Assembly (NCBI GenBank): GCA_035048495.1
Contig: CM068540.1
Span: 3,580,829-3,644,828 of the forward strand
DNA length: 64,000 nt
Origin: Euptelea pleiosperma
Lineage: Eukaryota; Streptophyta; Magnoliopsida; Ranunculales; Eupteleaceae
Direction: 5' to 3'
The stretch's first letter is position 1. Every line of letters begins with the position of its first letter. The notes under the pieces are model-generated. The model did not search any database, was not told the origin of the DNA, and saw only the letters and a list, made by a program, of their open reading frames with translations. The position numbers were made by a program, and so were the translations under genes. This document shows, piece by piece, positions 1-10,729 of this stretch.

Positions 1-59
1 TTTTAAGTTGAAGGAGCCTTTTATGGTTAAAAAGAAAAATCTAATAGCACCTTTCACAA

Positions 60-1772
60 GGAACTCCCAAGCAGTTAGGATTAGAGACATTTGTCTAAAT
101 TGATGATTTATTCCAACGACTTCGCCTATTCCAAAAGCGAAGTCTTTGGAATAGGCAAGGTGGTATGTCTGGAAGAGATCGCAGTCTGTCTGGCTTGCAA
201 GATAGGCAAGCTCCCAATGACATACCTCGGTCTCCCGCTTGGAGCCCATAGCAGATCGAGGAGAATATGGGATCCGGTTATTGATCGTATCCAAAGGAGA
301 TTGGCATCATGGAAGAAGCGTCTCCTATCCAAAGGAGGTAGACTTACCATCGTCAAGAGCACCATTTCTAGTATGCCTATATATTTCATGTTGATGTTCG
401 TGATTCCTAAAGGGGTGGTCAAGAAGATTGACAGACTCATCAGGAACTTCCTTTGGGACGACAGAGAAGATAGCCACAAGCTCCATTTGGTGAGCTAGGA
501 AGGCATTTGCAAACCCAAGAAAGAAGGGGGCCTGGGAGTTCGCCACACACACTTGATGAATAAAGCTCTGATCGGGAAGTGGCACTGGCGCTTTGGGGAG
601 GACAAGGAGAGTCTCTGGAGAAGTATCATCTCGGCTAATCAGGGCTTTGAGAACCATGGGTGGGACAGCGCTACGCCGTTTACCACGTACGGAGTTGGTG
701 TTTGGAAAGGCATTTCCAAGATGAGCCTCGAGATAAAGAACAGGAGTAGATTCAAGGTGGGGAGCGGGAATCGAGTTAGATTCTGGGAAGACATCTGGTG
801 TGGGGACTCTTCCCCAGCCGAATCCTTCCCATCCATTTACACGTTGTCTGACAGGAAAGGTGCTTTGATCAGTGAGGTGGCCCTTAGAGATAACGGCCCT
901 ATCTCTTGTGATTTGCGGATTAGAAGAAGGATCAACGATTGGGAGGTGGATTCGGTCGCTTCCTTGTTGCACCGGTTAGATGGGGTCAAGCTTGACGATA
1001 ACATAGAAGACAAAAGATGGGTGGAATCACGATCCCAAAGGGATCTTCTTGGTCAAATCTCTCTACAATAGTCTCCTGGGGCAGAGTCATTCGTCATTTC
1101 CAGCCAAGCGCTTTTGGAGCACCCCCATTCCGTCAAAAGTCATCTTCTTTGCTTGGTGTGCCACTCTTGACAAAATTCTTACCGTGGAGAACCTCAGAAA
1201 ACGAGGTATGCAAATGCCTAATCGATGTAGTCTATGCCACCGGGAGGAGGAGACGTCAAAGCATCTGCTCATTCATTGCCGAGTGTCTTAAGGAGATTTG
1301 GGAGCGTTTTCTTCAGAATTTTGGGATCTCTTGGGTCTTTCCGTCTTCAGTGATCGATACGTTTAAAGGATGGTACTCCAATGCATTCTCTTCTAGTGGA
1401 AGACTGTTATGGAGGCTGGTTCCTTTTGCAATTTGGTGGGAGTTATGGAAAGAGAGAAATCATTGTATTTTTGAACGGAAGGAGGCCAACATAGACGAGA
1501 TTACCCTGACTATCAAAGCCACTCTTATTGGGGCTCGGCCATTCCCGTTCTCAAGTCTTTTAGATTCGAAGACTACGTTTTCCGATGGGATCGCTTATCT
1601 TTGTAATGGCATCCTTTTTGGGTTTGGGTTTTGGTTTGGCTCGCTAGCCCTTTTGTTGCTGTTGACGTTTCAGATGCCCTCTCCTTTTCCTTTCTTTTGT
1701 CTTCTCTGTATAGTTTTGGGCCCTCTCAGCCCTCAATTAATATATCTCTTTTATTGATAAAAAAAAAAATAT
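60..1772 (+). mobile_element. LINE (L1-type) 3' part, decayed reverse transcriptase ORF2
   Basis: This is the C-terminal part of a plant L1 reverse transcriptase. From about 91 the reading gives the post-catalytic region (SKSEVFGIGK, then YLGLPLGA, then LSKGGRL and FLWDD). An in-frame TAG at 496-498, in place of a Trp codon, interrupts it. The same frame resumes (KWHWRFGEDKESLW, about 553-1010). A frameshift leads to the zinc-binding zf-RVT region at 1049-1291 (IFFAWCATLDKILTVENL, then CSLC and HLLIHC). A second frameshift leads to the last part (WWELWKERNHCIFERK, about 1290-1530). The 3' UTR ends in TTGATAAAAAAAAAA near 1757-1772, the usual end of these LINEs. Endonuclease and catalytic RT motifs would lie left of the window. 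It cannot be active with one stop and two frameshifts. It lies opposite to the LRR gene at 3.2-5.5 kb and may sit in that gene's missing last intron (inference). Confidence 0.92.
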
Positions 1773-1849
1773 TAAAAAGGCCAAAGCACCAAACAAAGAT
1801 ACAACAGCATCCTAGAAGGTCGAGATGACTTACAGAGGACAAGCCAACA

Positions 1850-2160
1850 AAGACAACTGTTCAAGGACGTCTCTGTTATTAGCTATTGTTTGGAGTCTCT
1901 ATGTACTTATTTTCTCACTTATGTAAGGGCCCACACTTTTTAATATAAATAAGATTTATTGGGGTGTGTGTAGGGTTAACACACATAACCCATCTTCTCT
2001 CTTCTCTCTTCTCTCTCCTCTCTGCAGAACTAAAGAACTCCTACTTGGTATCAGAGCAAATCATCATTGGATCCATATCCGAACCTACGTACGAGATCGT
2101 GGGAGGCTTGGAGGAACCCTAGAGGTGTCGTTACTGTGTGCAGTCTCGCTGATGTCATCC
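1850..2160 (+). mobile_element. Copia-type LTR remnant with tRNA-iMet primer-binding site
   Basis: TGGTATCAGAGC at 2046-2057 is the classic Ty1/copia primer-binding site, complementary to the 3' end of initiator methionine tRNA. The preceding ~190 bp look like the 3' half of an LTR: an AT-rich TATA-like stretch around 1939-1955, a CT-rich tract at 1990-2025 and an ending just before the PBS. The following ~100 bp would be the start of the internal region. No gag or pol coding is visible downstream, so this is a fragment. The LTR end is not a clean CA, so its exact edge is uncertain. Confidence 0.65.
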
Positions 2161-2202
2161 AACCGTACGTAGTCTTCGAAACCAAACAATACTTCTAATA
2201 CA

Positions 2203-2232
2203 TTTCGGTATCGCCCATAAACGATACCGAAA
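2203..2232. repeat. Perfect 11-bp stem hairpin (GGTATCG type)
   Basis: TTTCGGTATCG at 2203-2213 and CGATACCGAAA at 2222-2232 form a perfect 11-bp stem with an 8-nt loop. It lies in AT-rich DNA that otherwise shows nothing between about 2160 and 2680. It probably belongs to the end of a small palindromic transposon whose partner end I could not place. Confidence 0.5.
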
Positions 2233-2680
2233 CAATACCGGGTACTTTGAACCATGATAAATATAAGTAGATTTATAAGAGGGTAGACTACCAAACAAAA
2301 CAAGTATAACAGTGTAACAACTTAACAAATCACTGTATGGAGGACTGACCACATCAAAGCAAAAACCCAAAAAGTGTCATGTCCTTATTACATAAAAAAA
2401 TTTACAGAACTGTCATTATTGTATGTTTGGAAATAGCACAAAATATGGGATTTTTTATGGTAGTAGATGTATTGGAGGTCTGTAAGGCTATCGGGTAGCT
2501 TTTGATAAAATGGGCTTTTATTTGAAAGAATTTTGAGAAATCAAGATGAAAGGAAATTGTCAGCATCTGGAAGTTTGTTATTAATGCAAGCCTAGTTGAG
2601 AGTTATCGTGTTGGATTTTTTTTTAAGGTATACTCTTTCCAATATATGTAAATATTTCCTTATCAAGGTAGTAAGGTACT

Positions 2681-3001
2681 AGGACCTCTAGCGCCCCAGC
2701 GCCCAGGCGCAAGGCGAGGCACGCGCCTGACTGAAGTGAGGCGCAATATTAAAATTTATAATAAATATATACAAAATTAAAAAAAATAACATCATAAAAT
2801 AACAAAATAGGTAATCATTAGGCCATAAAACGTAGAAGATAGCAAATGTCTAAAATCTCAAGTAACAGTTCTAGTTAACATTGTCATTATCTAAATAGAA
2901 AACAAGTAATCAAAAAGTCATAAAACATAAAAGATAGCAAATGTTCAAAATTTCAAATAGCCCACAATTAGTTCTAACTAACATCGCCATCATTTAAAAT
3001 A
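2681..3001. repeat. GCGCC-rich end followed by a diverged ~96-bp tandem duplication
   Basis: Positions 2686-2742 are a run of GCGCC, AGGCG and GCGCCTG words, unlike the AT-rich surroundings and typical of a MITE end. It is followed by two diverged copies of a ~90-bp AT-rich unit (about 2811-2897 and 2907-3001). Both units share the words GTAATCA, CATAAAAC, AGATAGCAAATGT and a TAACAT-type end. No coding is seen. It lies just downstream of the last visible LRR exon. Confidence 0.5.
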
Positions 3002-3170
3002 TTAAAGCCCTTGCTCTTACTCTTGACCTTGATTGTGATCTAGTATTTGATGTTGATTCACCAACACAGAGGGGTTAGGATTATCGAAGGAAAAGAGAAC
3101 AGACTCTTTCATCTTTAGGGAGAACATAACCAATCTAATGAGAAAAGATAAGAAGGAAATGAAAACCTAC

Positions 3171-3482
3171 TTGTTCAAGGGGATATGTTCAAAAGGTCCG
3201 GTAGTGGGAATAGTTCCACACAAATTGTTGTTTGAGACATCTCTGAAAGCACAAAGTCATGTTTATCTCATGAAGTTAGTGTGAGTGCAGCATATACAAC
3301 TATTAAATTATTGGAAAGCAAGAAGCCCTGCACTTACACAACTTTGAGGCTTGAAATGCCGACAAGCTCCCTTGCAATTTGCCCAGTTAACTGATTGTTG
3401 TTAAGCCGTCTACCAAATTAAAGAACGAATTAGTAATTAGCAAGCAACAAGAAGAAAATATTCAATTGTGGGTGTGTGTGTG

Positions 3483-3518
<36 letters not shown>

Positions 3519-5239
3519 TTTCAGCATTAGATCAGATATTAGGGTCAGAATAATGACAACTTGTCAAGGGCCTAAAAATTTACTACCCGATACTCAAAGA
3601 GACAACTACCAATTCACCTACTCCTAACATACTTTTCATGTTTTACTTGGCACCCTTACTTCTGGCCCTTTTGGGCCATCGGTGATGCCGACCCATGAAT
3701 CAAGCTGACTTTGGGGGAGTCAAAGATGAGATCACCAAGTTCTTGATCCAAGGAATGGCTTGGAGGCAGCATAGCTCAGGCCCAATCTACTCACACATGA
3801 ATAAACAACATTAAGAAGAACATGACACACAAACTCACAGGAAAACTAGAGACTTCAACTTCCCAAGTGCAGGAGGAATGATCCCTGAAATGTTGTTGTT
3901 ATACAAGTCCAAGCTGATCAGGCTCTTCAAATTACCAAGCTCAACTGGAATTGTCCCTTGGATGTTGTTTTTGTAAAGCTCTCTGCGTTAATATCCAGAT
4001 ATGAAAAACGAGATTAGAAGTTAATACATGATGCCCACTGAGCGTTATTAACGTCATCTTTGTTTTATTTGAAATCTATGCAAAGATGACTACCGCAAAT
4101 CACCATCCAGATTATTGCCAGACCATCCATAGATAAAAAAGATAAGGGTTCACAGAAACTAACATTTAATATCCACAGATTCATGGTGGCATCGATGGAA
4201 AAACGTATGAGAAAGGTGAAGACACTTACAAATACTGTAGATGTTCAAGTTTCCCTAGTTCAGGTACCAGATGGCCAGATAGGTTTGAATTACCTAGGTC
4301 CCTGCAGAAGTATCATAACATGATAAATAAAAGGATGTATATGCAATATGCTTTTCTTGCATGCCATTTTTAAAAAGGAACGCATAGGAGTAGCAACAGC
4401 TTCTCTCTATCAAAACCATAAACATGGTCAAACCACACATGACCCCAAAATATCAAAAAGCAGCAGCAAGGATGAAGAAAAGGCTATGACATGATAAACC
4501 GCCTATGACCTCTCTCGATTAACCCATCTATCCCTTCATCTTCTGTAACTAGACAAATTCAACTTTAAAACATGCAACAATATCTTTTATATGAGAACAA
4601 AATTCCTTGGATTATTTTAGACAGAGACACCTTCAAAAACGTTCTACAGTGGTCGTATCTGAGTAACAGAAATCTATGGACTCGATGGTCACAAACAACT
4701 ATGCAACAGATCGCTTAAATTGGATAGAAACAAGATAAAATTTAAAGCTATGGAAAAAAAATGAGAGTTTTGATTGTATAATGGTATTAATAGCTTTCTC
4801 AAGGGTACAGAACAATACATGGTGGGAATTTAAACTAATCCATTCTAGTTTATAGTATGATGTGATATTTATTGGTAGGAATTGTTTTTTGAAGTCACCA
4901 ATACGTGCTAATCACAATATTAATACCATGATCATATCTCAACACACATACTAACCAAACATTAAAATAATTAGGATATAATACGATTAGGATTGATTGT
5001 GCAATTTATCCAAGGCTCCAATTTAACTACACAGAACAAAAAAAAAAAAAAAAAAAACACAAATTAACTTAGCATCCATGAAGGGAGTATGGGAACTAGA
5101 ATTTAAAGAACTCCCCCACCAAAAATTGTTCTAAAACCACAAAAAATGCCATAAATTCATCAGATTCCACAACGAACTGTAGCAATTGAAAATGAAATTC
5201 AAACAAAACACTAGGTACGAAAAAGCTAGTGTTTTTCAA

Positions 5240-5274
<35 letters not shown>

Positions 5275-5479
5275 AAGCTCACACTCTGGTAACGCGATTG
5301 TCCTGATTGCAGGTGATGTGAAACCAGGTGCAAGGGTTGACAAGAGTCGGATCCCAGCTCTGAAGCACGTTGTCGGGATCGGACAAGCTCCGTCGCAGCG
5401 TGTAAAGAGCGTCTCCTTCGGAGTTGGCGGATGCCAAAGGGAGGACAATTAGGGTTAGGGTTAAGGCAAGAATGGCCAT
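3171..5479 (-). CDS. Secreted leucine-rich repeat protein, LRR1/SERK-ectodomain type (five exons seen, last exon missing)
   Basis: Assembled from splice sites on the minus strand: exon 1 5479-5283, exon 2 4301-4230, exon 3 3982-3839, exon 4 3409-3338, exon 5 3242-3171. All introns are GT/AG and all junctions are phase 2. Exons 2, 4 and 5 are 72 nt and exon 3 is 144 nt (two fused units), the one-repeat-per-exon pattern of SERK ectodomains. The protein starts [10 protein letters not shown] with a signal peptide cut after ASA. It continues with the N-cap ([14 protein letters not shown], then [16 protein letters not shown]), five LRRs (for example [38 protein letters not shown]) and [13 protein letters not shown]. 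This matches the ~218-residue receptor-like LRR1 family, which has no kinase and is exported. 557 nt (185 codons plus two bases) are present. The family's last short exon is not visible between 3170 and the window start. It may lie left of the LINE, or be lost; read-through of exon 5 hits TAG at once. (GA)n and GT tracts lie in introns. Confidence 0.85.
3468..3516. repeat. GT and GA microsatellite in intron 4 of the LRR gene
   Basis: A GT run (about 3468-3484) passes directly into a GA run (3485-3516). It lies between exons 4 and 5 of the minus-strand LRR gene. Confidence 0.9.
5243..5273. repeat. GA microsatellite just inside intron 1 of the LRR gene
   Basis: A 31-base GA run begins four bases beyond the intron 1 donor hexamer (5277-5282, read on the minus strand). 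A further poly-A run lies at about 5038-5058 in the same intron. Open frames reading ERERER across it are artefacts of the repeat. Confidence 0.9.
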
Positions 5480-5800
5480 AGCTTCTGCTGAGAATTCGCG
5501 TTAGGGGGTTAGGGTTAGGAGGTTAGGGTTAGGGCTAGGTTTTGAGAAGCAAAGAAAAGGAGAAGAAATGAAAGAGTTGCAGAGTAAGTAAGAAAAAATG
5601 AAAGCTTCCCAGGTTTTTAAGGGTACTTTGGAGGGGAGGATCGGCTTTGGGAATGACAGAGCACAAAACATGGGTGGTCTTTTTTTTCAAATTTTTTATT
5701 GCTTTGTGTGGGCCCGGCCTTTCTCTAGCCCGGAACTTCTACCAAGTTCCGAATCTTCTGGTAGAGGGAGAAACCTGAGAGGGGGATGAGAAATCATTTG
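5480..5800 (-). promoter_or_regulatory. Leader and proximal promoter of the LRR gene with telo-box cluster
   Basis: Upstream of the start codon on the minus strand, positions 5502-5537 hold several copies of AACCCTAA (ttagggtt on the plus strand). Another copy lies inside the signal-peptide codons at 5450-5466, encoding the LTLTLIV stretch. Telo-boxes near plant transcription starts are associated with expression in dividing cells (established). Their function here is inference. A CT-rich leader follows. No convincing TATA box is seen. Confidence 0.45.
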
Positions 5801-6200
5801 GCAAGCAGGTGAATTTAGTGGGCCACTGGTCAGTGACCAAAATGCCACTGTTTACATTCAACATGTATTAGATATTGTATGGGCCTTTCTGGAAGAAAAA
5901 TGGCAAAAAACGACGCTGACAGATGATAAAATATTTGTACGGGGGATGAGAGAGTCATTTGCCTATTGTTTGCAGCCATTTTTTTTTGCAAACATTAGAC
6001 CACTGGCGCAAAAAATGATTAGGTCTAATGCAAATATTTGTTGGAGTTTCCACCAAGCACATCCAAATGCCGCAAACGTTTGTAGTGCTACCAAACAAGG
6101 CCTTTGTTCAAACATTTGCAAGAAAATGTTTGCAGCACAACCAAGCATGGCCAATAACAATTGAGAAAAGGGTGATGGTCAATCTTCCAATCATAACTAA
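5801..6200. repeat. Degenerate MITE-like DNA with repeated GTTTGCAGC/GCAAACATT words
   Basis: This stretch repeats short inverted words: GTTTGCAGCC and GCAAACATT near 5968-5998, and AACATTTGC and TGTTTGCAGC near 6110-6137. CCACTGG/CAGTGACC words lie near 5821-5850. It looks like a decayed foldback transposon. The open frames on both strands over 5946-6225 have no recognisable protein content. Confidence 0.4.
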
Positions 6201-6320
6201 TTTCCTCTCCCAATGGTTCCTTTAACACTTGATGACAAGACAACAATCACACACACACAATAACATGTGGGACCCATGCTTTGACCTAAGAACCGAACTT
6301 TCTTTTTACAAAATCTTACT

Positions 6321-7005
6321 CAAGGTTTAAAAGGGGCCATTACAAGGGACGGGGCGTTACCATTTTTTCGTTATAACAGCAGATAGTAATGCAACGCATA
6401 GGGGCAAAAACAGAAGAAAAAAAAAAAAAAAAAAGGAAAATAACGATGCTAAAATTCAAAATTTGAATTTCAAATTTTCAATAAATTTTAGGGTGTTTTA
6501 GTGACACCCCCTGAAATTTGAAAGTAACTAGTAATACCCCCTTATACTTTCAAACTTTAGTATTACCTCCCTTGACCTAGTTTAACCATTATTTGACTAA
6601 CGTTTTAACGTGACATGCATCATGCGCTTGTTAATGCACCAATGAAAGGACCATAATATTATCGTATAATGCTAACGATGTGTGATTCAAGTCCGTTTTA
6701 ACTTAAGTCAACCATTGTTAAACTAGGTCAAGGGGGTTAATCCTAAAGTTTGAGAGTATAAAGGGGTATTACTAATTACTTTCAAATTTCAGGGGGGTGT
6801 CACTAAAATACATTAAATTTATAACGGAAAATAACAGTCCCTTTTTTTAAACAGTTTTTTTTTCAAAAATTCATTATAAAATCCATTATTTTCACAAAAA
6901 TAGCTGTTATAACAAAAATTACGGCCATTATTTTTTGAGCATTTTAACGGTACATAATGTAACAGAGGTCTGAATCCGTTATAATGGACGTTTTTTAAAA
7001 CCATG
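6321..7005. mobile_element. F3 MITE (hAT-like, CAAGGTTTAAA ends, 8-bp TSD) with nested MITE
   Basis: The element starts CAAGGTTTAAA and ends TTTTAAAACCATG. It is flanked by an exact 8-bp target-site duplication, ATCTTACT (6313-6320 and 7006-7013). The interior is dense in ATAACGG/CCGTTAT palindromes, the hallmark of this family in the window. An 8-bp TSD with CA...TG ends indicates a non-autonomous hAT element. It is interrupted at 6489-6811 by a different foldback element. Confidence 0.85.
6489..6811. mobile_element. Foldback MITE with ~95-bp inverted arms, nested in F3
   Basis: The left arm (GTGTTTTAGTGACACCCC...) and right arm are inverted copies over about 95 bp, sharing CTGAAATTTGAAAGTAA, TAGTAATACCCC and CCTTGACCTAGTTTAAC. 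Flanks AATAAATTT (6480-6488) and ATTAAATTT (6812-6820) form a 9-bp TSD with one mismatch, suggesting a Mutator-like element. Removing it restores the F3 interior as read in the copy at 17.8 kb. Confidence 0.8.
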
Positions 7006-7013
7006 ATCTTACT

Positions 7014-7474
7014 CGAGTTTGGCTTTCTCAGCTTTATTTTACCAAACATTACTCAAGTAAAATCCAACCACTTCACTTGGAGTGGGCCTGGTCACAGTGT
7101 TGGATAAGCTGAGAGGGAATCCGACCAGCTCCACTACTTTGTACATCTTGGTGGATTTGCTTTGGAATTTGTTCCCTTTCTTTACATCATTATATATGTC
7201 TTCCCATTGCCATGATTATGTTAAAAGAGAAGAAGTAGTTGACTTCCTTAGAAAGGTGTCATAATATAATCCACACCCATTTGCTTTTTCTTTTTAATGT
7301 GCGCACCCTTTGGTACCATTCTCTTTTTCAAAGGAAAGAATCTAAAGTGCGCCATGAGGGACCCTTTTACTTTACAATACCCACCTTCATTTCAAACTAT
7401 CTTTCCACAAGGCATATAGCTCTCTGATTAAAAAAAAAAAAAAAAAAAAGTAGTTTATTTTCTAGAATGAACAC
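7014..7474. other. Gene-free DNA, nothing recognised
   Basis: AT-rich sequence with a poly-A run near 7430-7449. Short open frames have no recognisable content. Confidence 0.5.
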
Positions 7475-7824
7475 TAAGGCTTTGCTTGGTATGCTGTAAA
7501 TTAATGCATTTCACAAATGAATGCAAATGCATTCAGTTTCCGTGCATTAGTTTACGGTTGCTTTGTAGCAATTGAGAAAAACTCTGTAAACTAATGCATC
7601 ATGATTAACGCTCAATGAGTTCATTAGCCCAACAGAGATACATACGCACACTTGAACCTTGGCCTAATTTCTCCACACTCAAACTAGGCACTGCGGTAGA
7701 CACGAATCTCATCTTCAAGAAAACGGAAGCCCTAGAAAAAATGGCGGGGCCCACAATTTTGAGTTCCTCAAGCAAGCAAAAATCCAAGCTACTACAAGAT
7801 TCAAATTCCGATACAAGCAAAATG

Positions 7825-8571
7825 GCGTGGCGATGTAACAAGCTATAGCTTAATCCAAAAGCGTAAGCTAGCACCATTTCTGGAGTAAAACTTGTCTGAC
7901 CACCGACGGCCAAGGAAATCTAGACCACCCATAATATGAGCCATGTCGTCCACTCTTAGAGGACACTGACTGTATGGATGTTGGGCCAATCCCTAAGTGA
8001 ACGTACAAAAAAAAAATCAGCCTGGTTAGTGATTTCAAACCTTTGGATCTTTGCACCCAAATAACGGTAAATAATGCTCAAACTCCTATGGTTAAAATCA
8101 ACCATGAACATGACTTCAACTAATGCTTAGAAATCACTGATCATGTTGATTTTGGGTTTAAGGGTCCACCTAGGGATTGGCCAAACATCAATACAGTCAG
8201 TGTGCTCTACGAAATTGCCAAGTGGCTTATACTGTGGGTGGTCAGGTAAGATGTACTCCCATTTCTGTTACTCAACGCTGGCATCTGGGCCCACTGACCG
8301 CATGGATGTTTAGCCCACCCCTTGGTGTCACACCAAAAATCACCATGATTGGTAATCTCTAGCCATTAGATTTTAGTACTTTTTAAGACATGATTCTAGC
8401 TGTTGAATTCAACCGATTTTGAGTACTAAAACCAACGGCTAAAAGTTATCAAACAAGCTAATTTTTTTGTTTGAAAGTCTACGAAGGGTTGGGCTATACA
8501 TCCAGCGTTGAGTAACAGCAGGTGCTGACTCACACTTTTGGAGTAAGCTACAGCTTGTTACATCGTGACCC
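7825..8571. mobile_element. F2 MITE (diverged copy) split by an F1 insertion
   Basis: The ends GCGTGGCGATGTAACAAG (left) and GTCACGATGTAACAAG (right, read inverted) are F2 termini. The inverted arms continue through CTTACTCCAAAAG and AGCACC words. The centre holds the F2 core (CCCACTGACCGCATGGATG at about 8290-8308, and the matching right arm). No clear TSD remains. Confidence 0.7.
7883..8258. mobile_element. F1 MITE (GAGTAAAACTT end, 9-bp TSD) inside F2
   Basis: The element runs from GAGTAAAACTTGTCTG to GATGTACTC. It is bordered by an exact 9-bp duplication, CCATTTCTG (7874-7882 and 8259-8267), so it inserted into the F2 copy. The interior is the window's common foldback: an arm with GACTGTATGGATG, then AATCAGCCTGG, TTTGGATCTTTGCACCC, and the inverted arm with GGCCAAACATC. 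A 9-bp TSD points to Mutator-like mobilisation. Confidence 0.85.
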
Positions 8572-8975
8572 AACCCTAAACCCTCACCACAAATATAGAG
8601 GCGCCTTGACTAAAACTCCAAAAACCCCAATTTGTTTTTCTTCTTTATTTGAGTGATGATTTCGGTGTTGTACTGTGCAATCGTGAAATGAACTTTAAAT
8701 TAGACGGATCGCAAAGGATTTGAGTTCAAGGTGTTTTTTTTTGTCGAGGGAGGGTTCAAACAAAAGTTGGAAATTCGCAGAGAAAAAACAGAAAAGACAA
8801 TCGAAGCTAACATTTTTCGAGCTTCTTCTTCTTTCAAGAGACTCAGAAAGATATGAGATTCAAAAACGCATCTACAGAGAGAGTTCTCTTCGCTTGATTG
8901 ATTCCTCGTAGCCATGATTCTTCTTCTTCGTTGGGATTCAGGAACAATGACGTTAAAGTGGAGAAAGCATTATAG

Positions 8976-9014
<39 letters not shown>

Positions 9015-9232
9015 AGAGACGATCGAGTTCTGTTCGTGCAGGCAAGTTTTGCATTGAAATTCAGCGAGTATTTTTATGCATTACAATACATATCTTTTAC
9101 CTTAAAAATACAGAGCCGCTTCATTCATTTACGGTGGCCCCCCTTTGCAAGGGGTAACCAAGCACCAAAATTTGTGGGGGTACTGTAAAGTAATGCATTT
9201 ACATCCGTTTACAGCTTACCAAGCAGAGCCTA

Positions 9233-9655
9233 ACATGGGGTTCTACTTTCTATTACCACCTCTAAAATAATAGACCCTTTAGTGGCATATCTCTTGTGTG
9301 TAACAAAGAGGGATAGATAGAGGCAAAGTCATATATAATTGGCAATTTGGCATACGATATAAAACAAATCACATAATAGTTCATGAAGATATTGGACCGT
9401 AAAAAATAAGAAGGCACTAGTAAAAATTATGGATCTCGGAGTCAGAATTGTGCAAGGGCGGACATTCTTGAATGGAACGAAGATTAGTGTTATGCCATGG
9501 ATTTTTCACTTGAGCCAAATTTCTTCGTTAAGGTCATCAAAAGGGCAATATTGCTATTTTATGAAAGTTTTGTTTTAACAATAACTTTAATTTTAGAGAT
9601 CTAAATCACTCACCGTCGATTCTGACATGTTTTTAAACTTTAGTATTGTTAGTTT
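9233..9655. other. Gene-free DNA, nothing recognised
   Basis: AT-rich sequence without open frames, repeats or termini that I can identify. Confidence 0.5.
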
Positions 9656-10702
9656 GAGAATTTTTGGCATATCCCCTATGTAATCTTTGAAATTTGACAC
9701 CACCCCCCCATCTGAAAAACCTGACATACCTCCTATGACTTGGTCCACTATCATTTCACCAGTGTTGACCCGAGTTGATCACCAATTTTTTAATTAAAGC
9801 ATGAAAATGCCATTGTCTTAAACCTTAGAACAAGGGTTTGGGTGGTGGTAGTGGTGATGTAAGAGATTGATCTTCAGCTTATTCCAACTTCAAAACCCTA
9901 AATTTCTTCACTTAGTCTTAGTCTTTGATCTTTAAGGAGTTTGGGTACGTAGAAATGTATGCGTTCTACCCTCTGCTTTGTTTGTTTGATCGTTTTTCTT
10001 TATGTACCAAAACCCTAGTGTGTTCTTTGATAGATCTTTAAGACCGTTCGGAGGTGGAACTAATAAAAAAATCCAAGTACTTGTTCGATCTTTAAGCTCT
10101 CTTGAGCAAATCTAGGTAGTCCTTTGTCACTACCAGGTTTTAATTCATTTGAGCGGGAATCCTGGATTTCATTTTCTATTCGGTCAATTCGATTATTGAG
10201 TCATTAGTGTTTGCAAAGTTTTTTAGGGCCTAAACCAGAACTTTTCTACATCTTTTATAGGTTTTCAAAGCTGAATACCTTTTACCAACTTCATTAGATC
10301 AATCTGTTCCACTATTTCTGGTGTTCTTTCAAAAGATTTTTAGGCCATGAAATCTGCAACTAAACCTTCTTCAAACATCTCCAACATCATCAACAGATTC
10401 GTGAAGATTTACAGGTTGAGATCCATTGGAGTCTTCTCCAATGAGAACCCAATCACTACTACCACCACCACAATAACATTCCCTCGATCGAAGACAGCAG
10501 TGATGCCACGGAGAAAATTGAATGCAATGACCAAAGAATCCTCAAATTAAAAATGTGGTTTGTTCCAAGGTTGTAGACAAGGGCATTTTTGTCTTCAATT
10601 AAAAAACTGGTGGTCAAATCCGGTCAATGCTGATCAAATGACTGCGGACCAAGTCATAGGGGGTATATCAAATTTCAAAGTAACATGGGGGGAGTGTAAA
10701 AT
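9656..10702. mobile_element. F10 element, ~1 kb, with ~170-bp imperfect inverted ends and unique filler
   Basis: The left end (about 9656-9835: CATATCCCC, TTTGAAATTTGACA, ACTTGGTCCACTATCATTT, GTTGACCCGAGTTGA, AACAAGGGTTTGGG) recurs inverted at about 10555-10702. These are long Mutator-like arms. The ~700 bp between carry intron-like and leader-like sequence and a frame at 10347-10550 (MKSATKPSSNISNIINRF, then a Thr-rich tract) that I cannot assign. It looks like a captured 5' gene end (inference). A second family member carrying ADH exons starts at 12.9 kb. Confidence 0.7.
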
Positions 10703-10729
10703 AGGTTGTAAGCCGAAAGGCAAAGGCAA

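Larger units (their letters stand above)
7475..9232. mobile_element. 1.76-kb element with GCTTGGTA-type inverted ends carrying nested F2 and F1
   Basis: The left end TAAGGCTTTGCTTGGTA at 7475 and the right end read in reverse (TTAGGCTCTGCTTGGTAA from 9232) match over about 26 bp, followed by GCTGTAAA words on both sides. No target-site duplication is obvious. The interior contains an F2 MITE (7825-8571), itself interrupted by F1. Then comes a 8640-9060 segment of more normal base content with a (GA)n tract at 8978-9011. That segment has a minus-strand frame (8915-8700) starting MATRNQSSEENSLC, which I do not recognise and which may be a captured 5' gene piece. Confidence 0.55.

Noticed and set aside
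1017..1757. 246-codon frame as an independent gene
   Set aside because: Its second half is the C-terminus of the LINE reverse transcriptase after a frameshift, and its first part is out of frame with the zf-RVT region.
5450..5540. Interstitial telomere
   Set aside because: There are only a few units, in a gene leader. This is the telo-box situation, not a telomere remnant.
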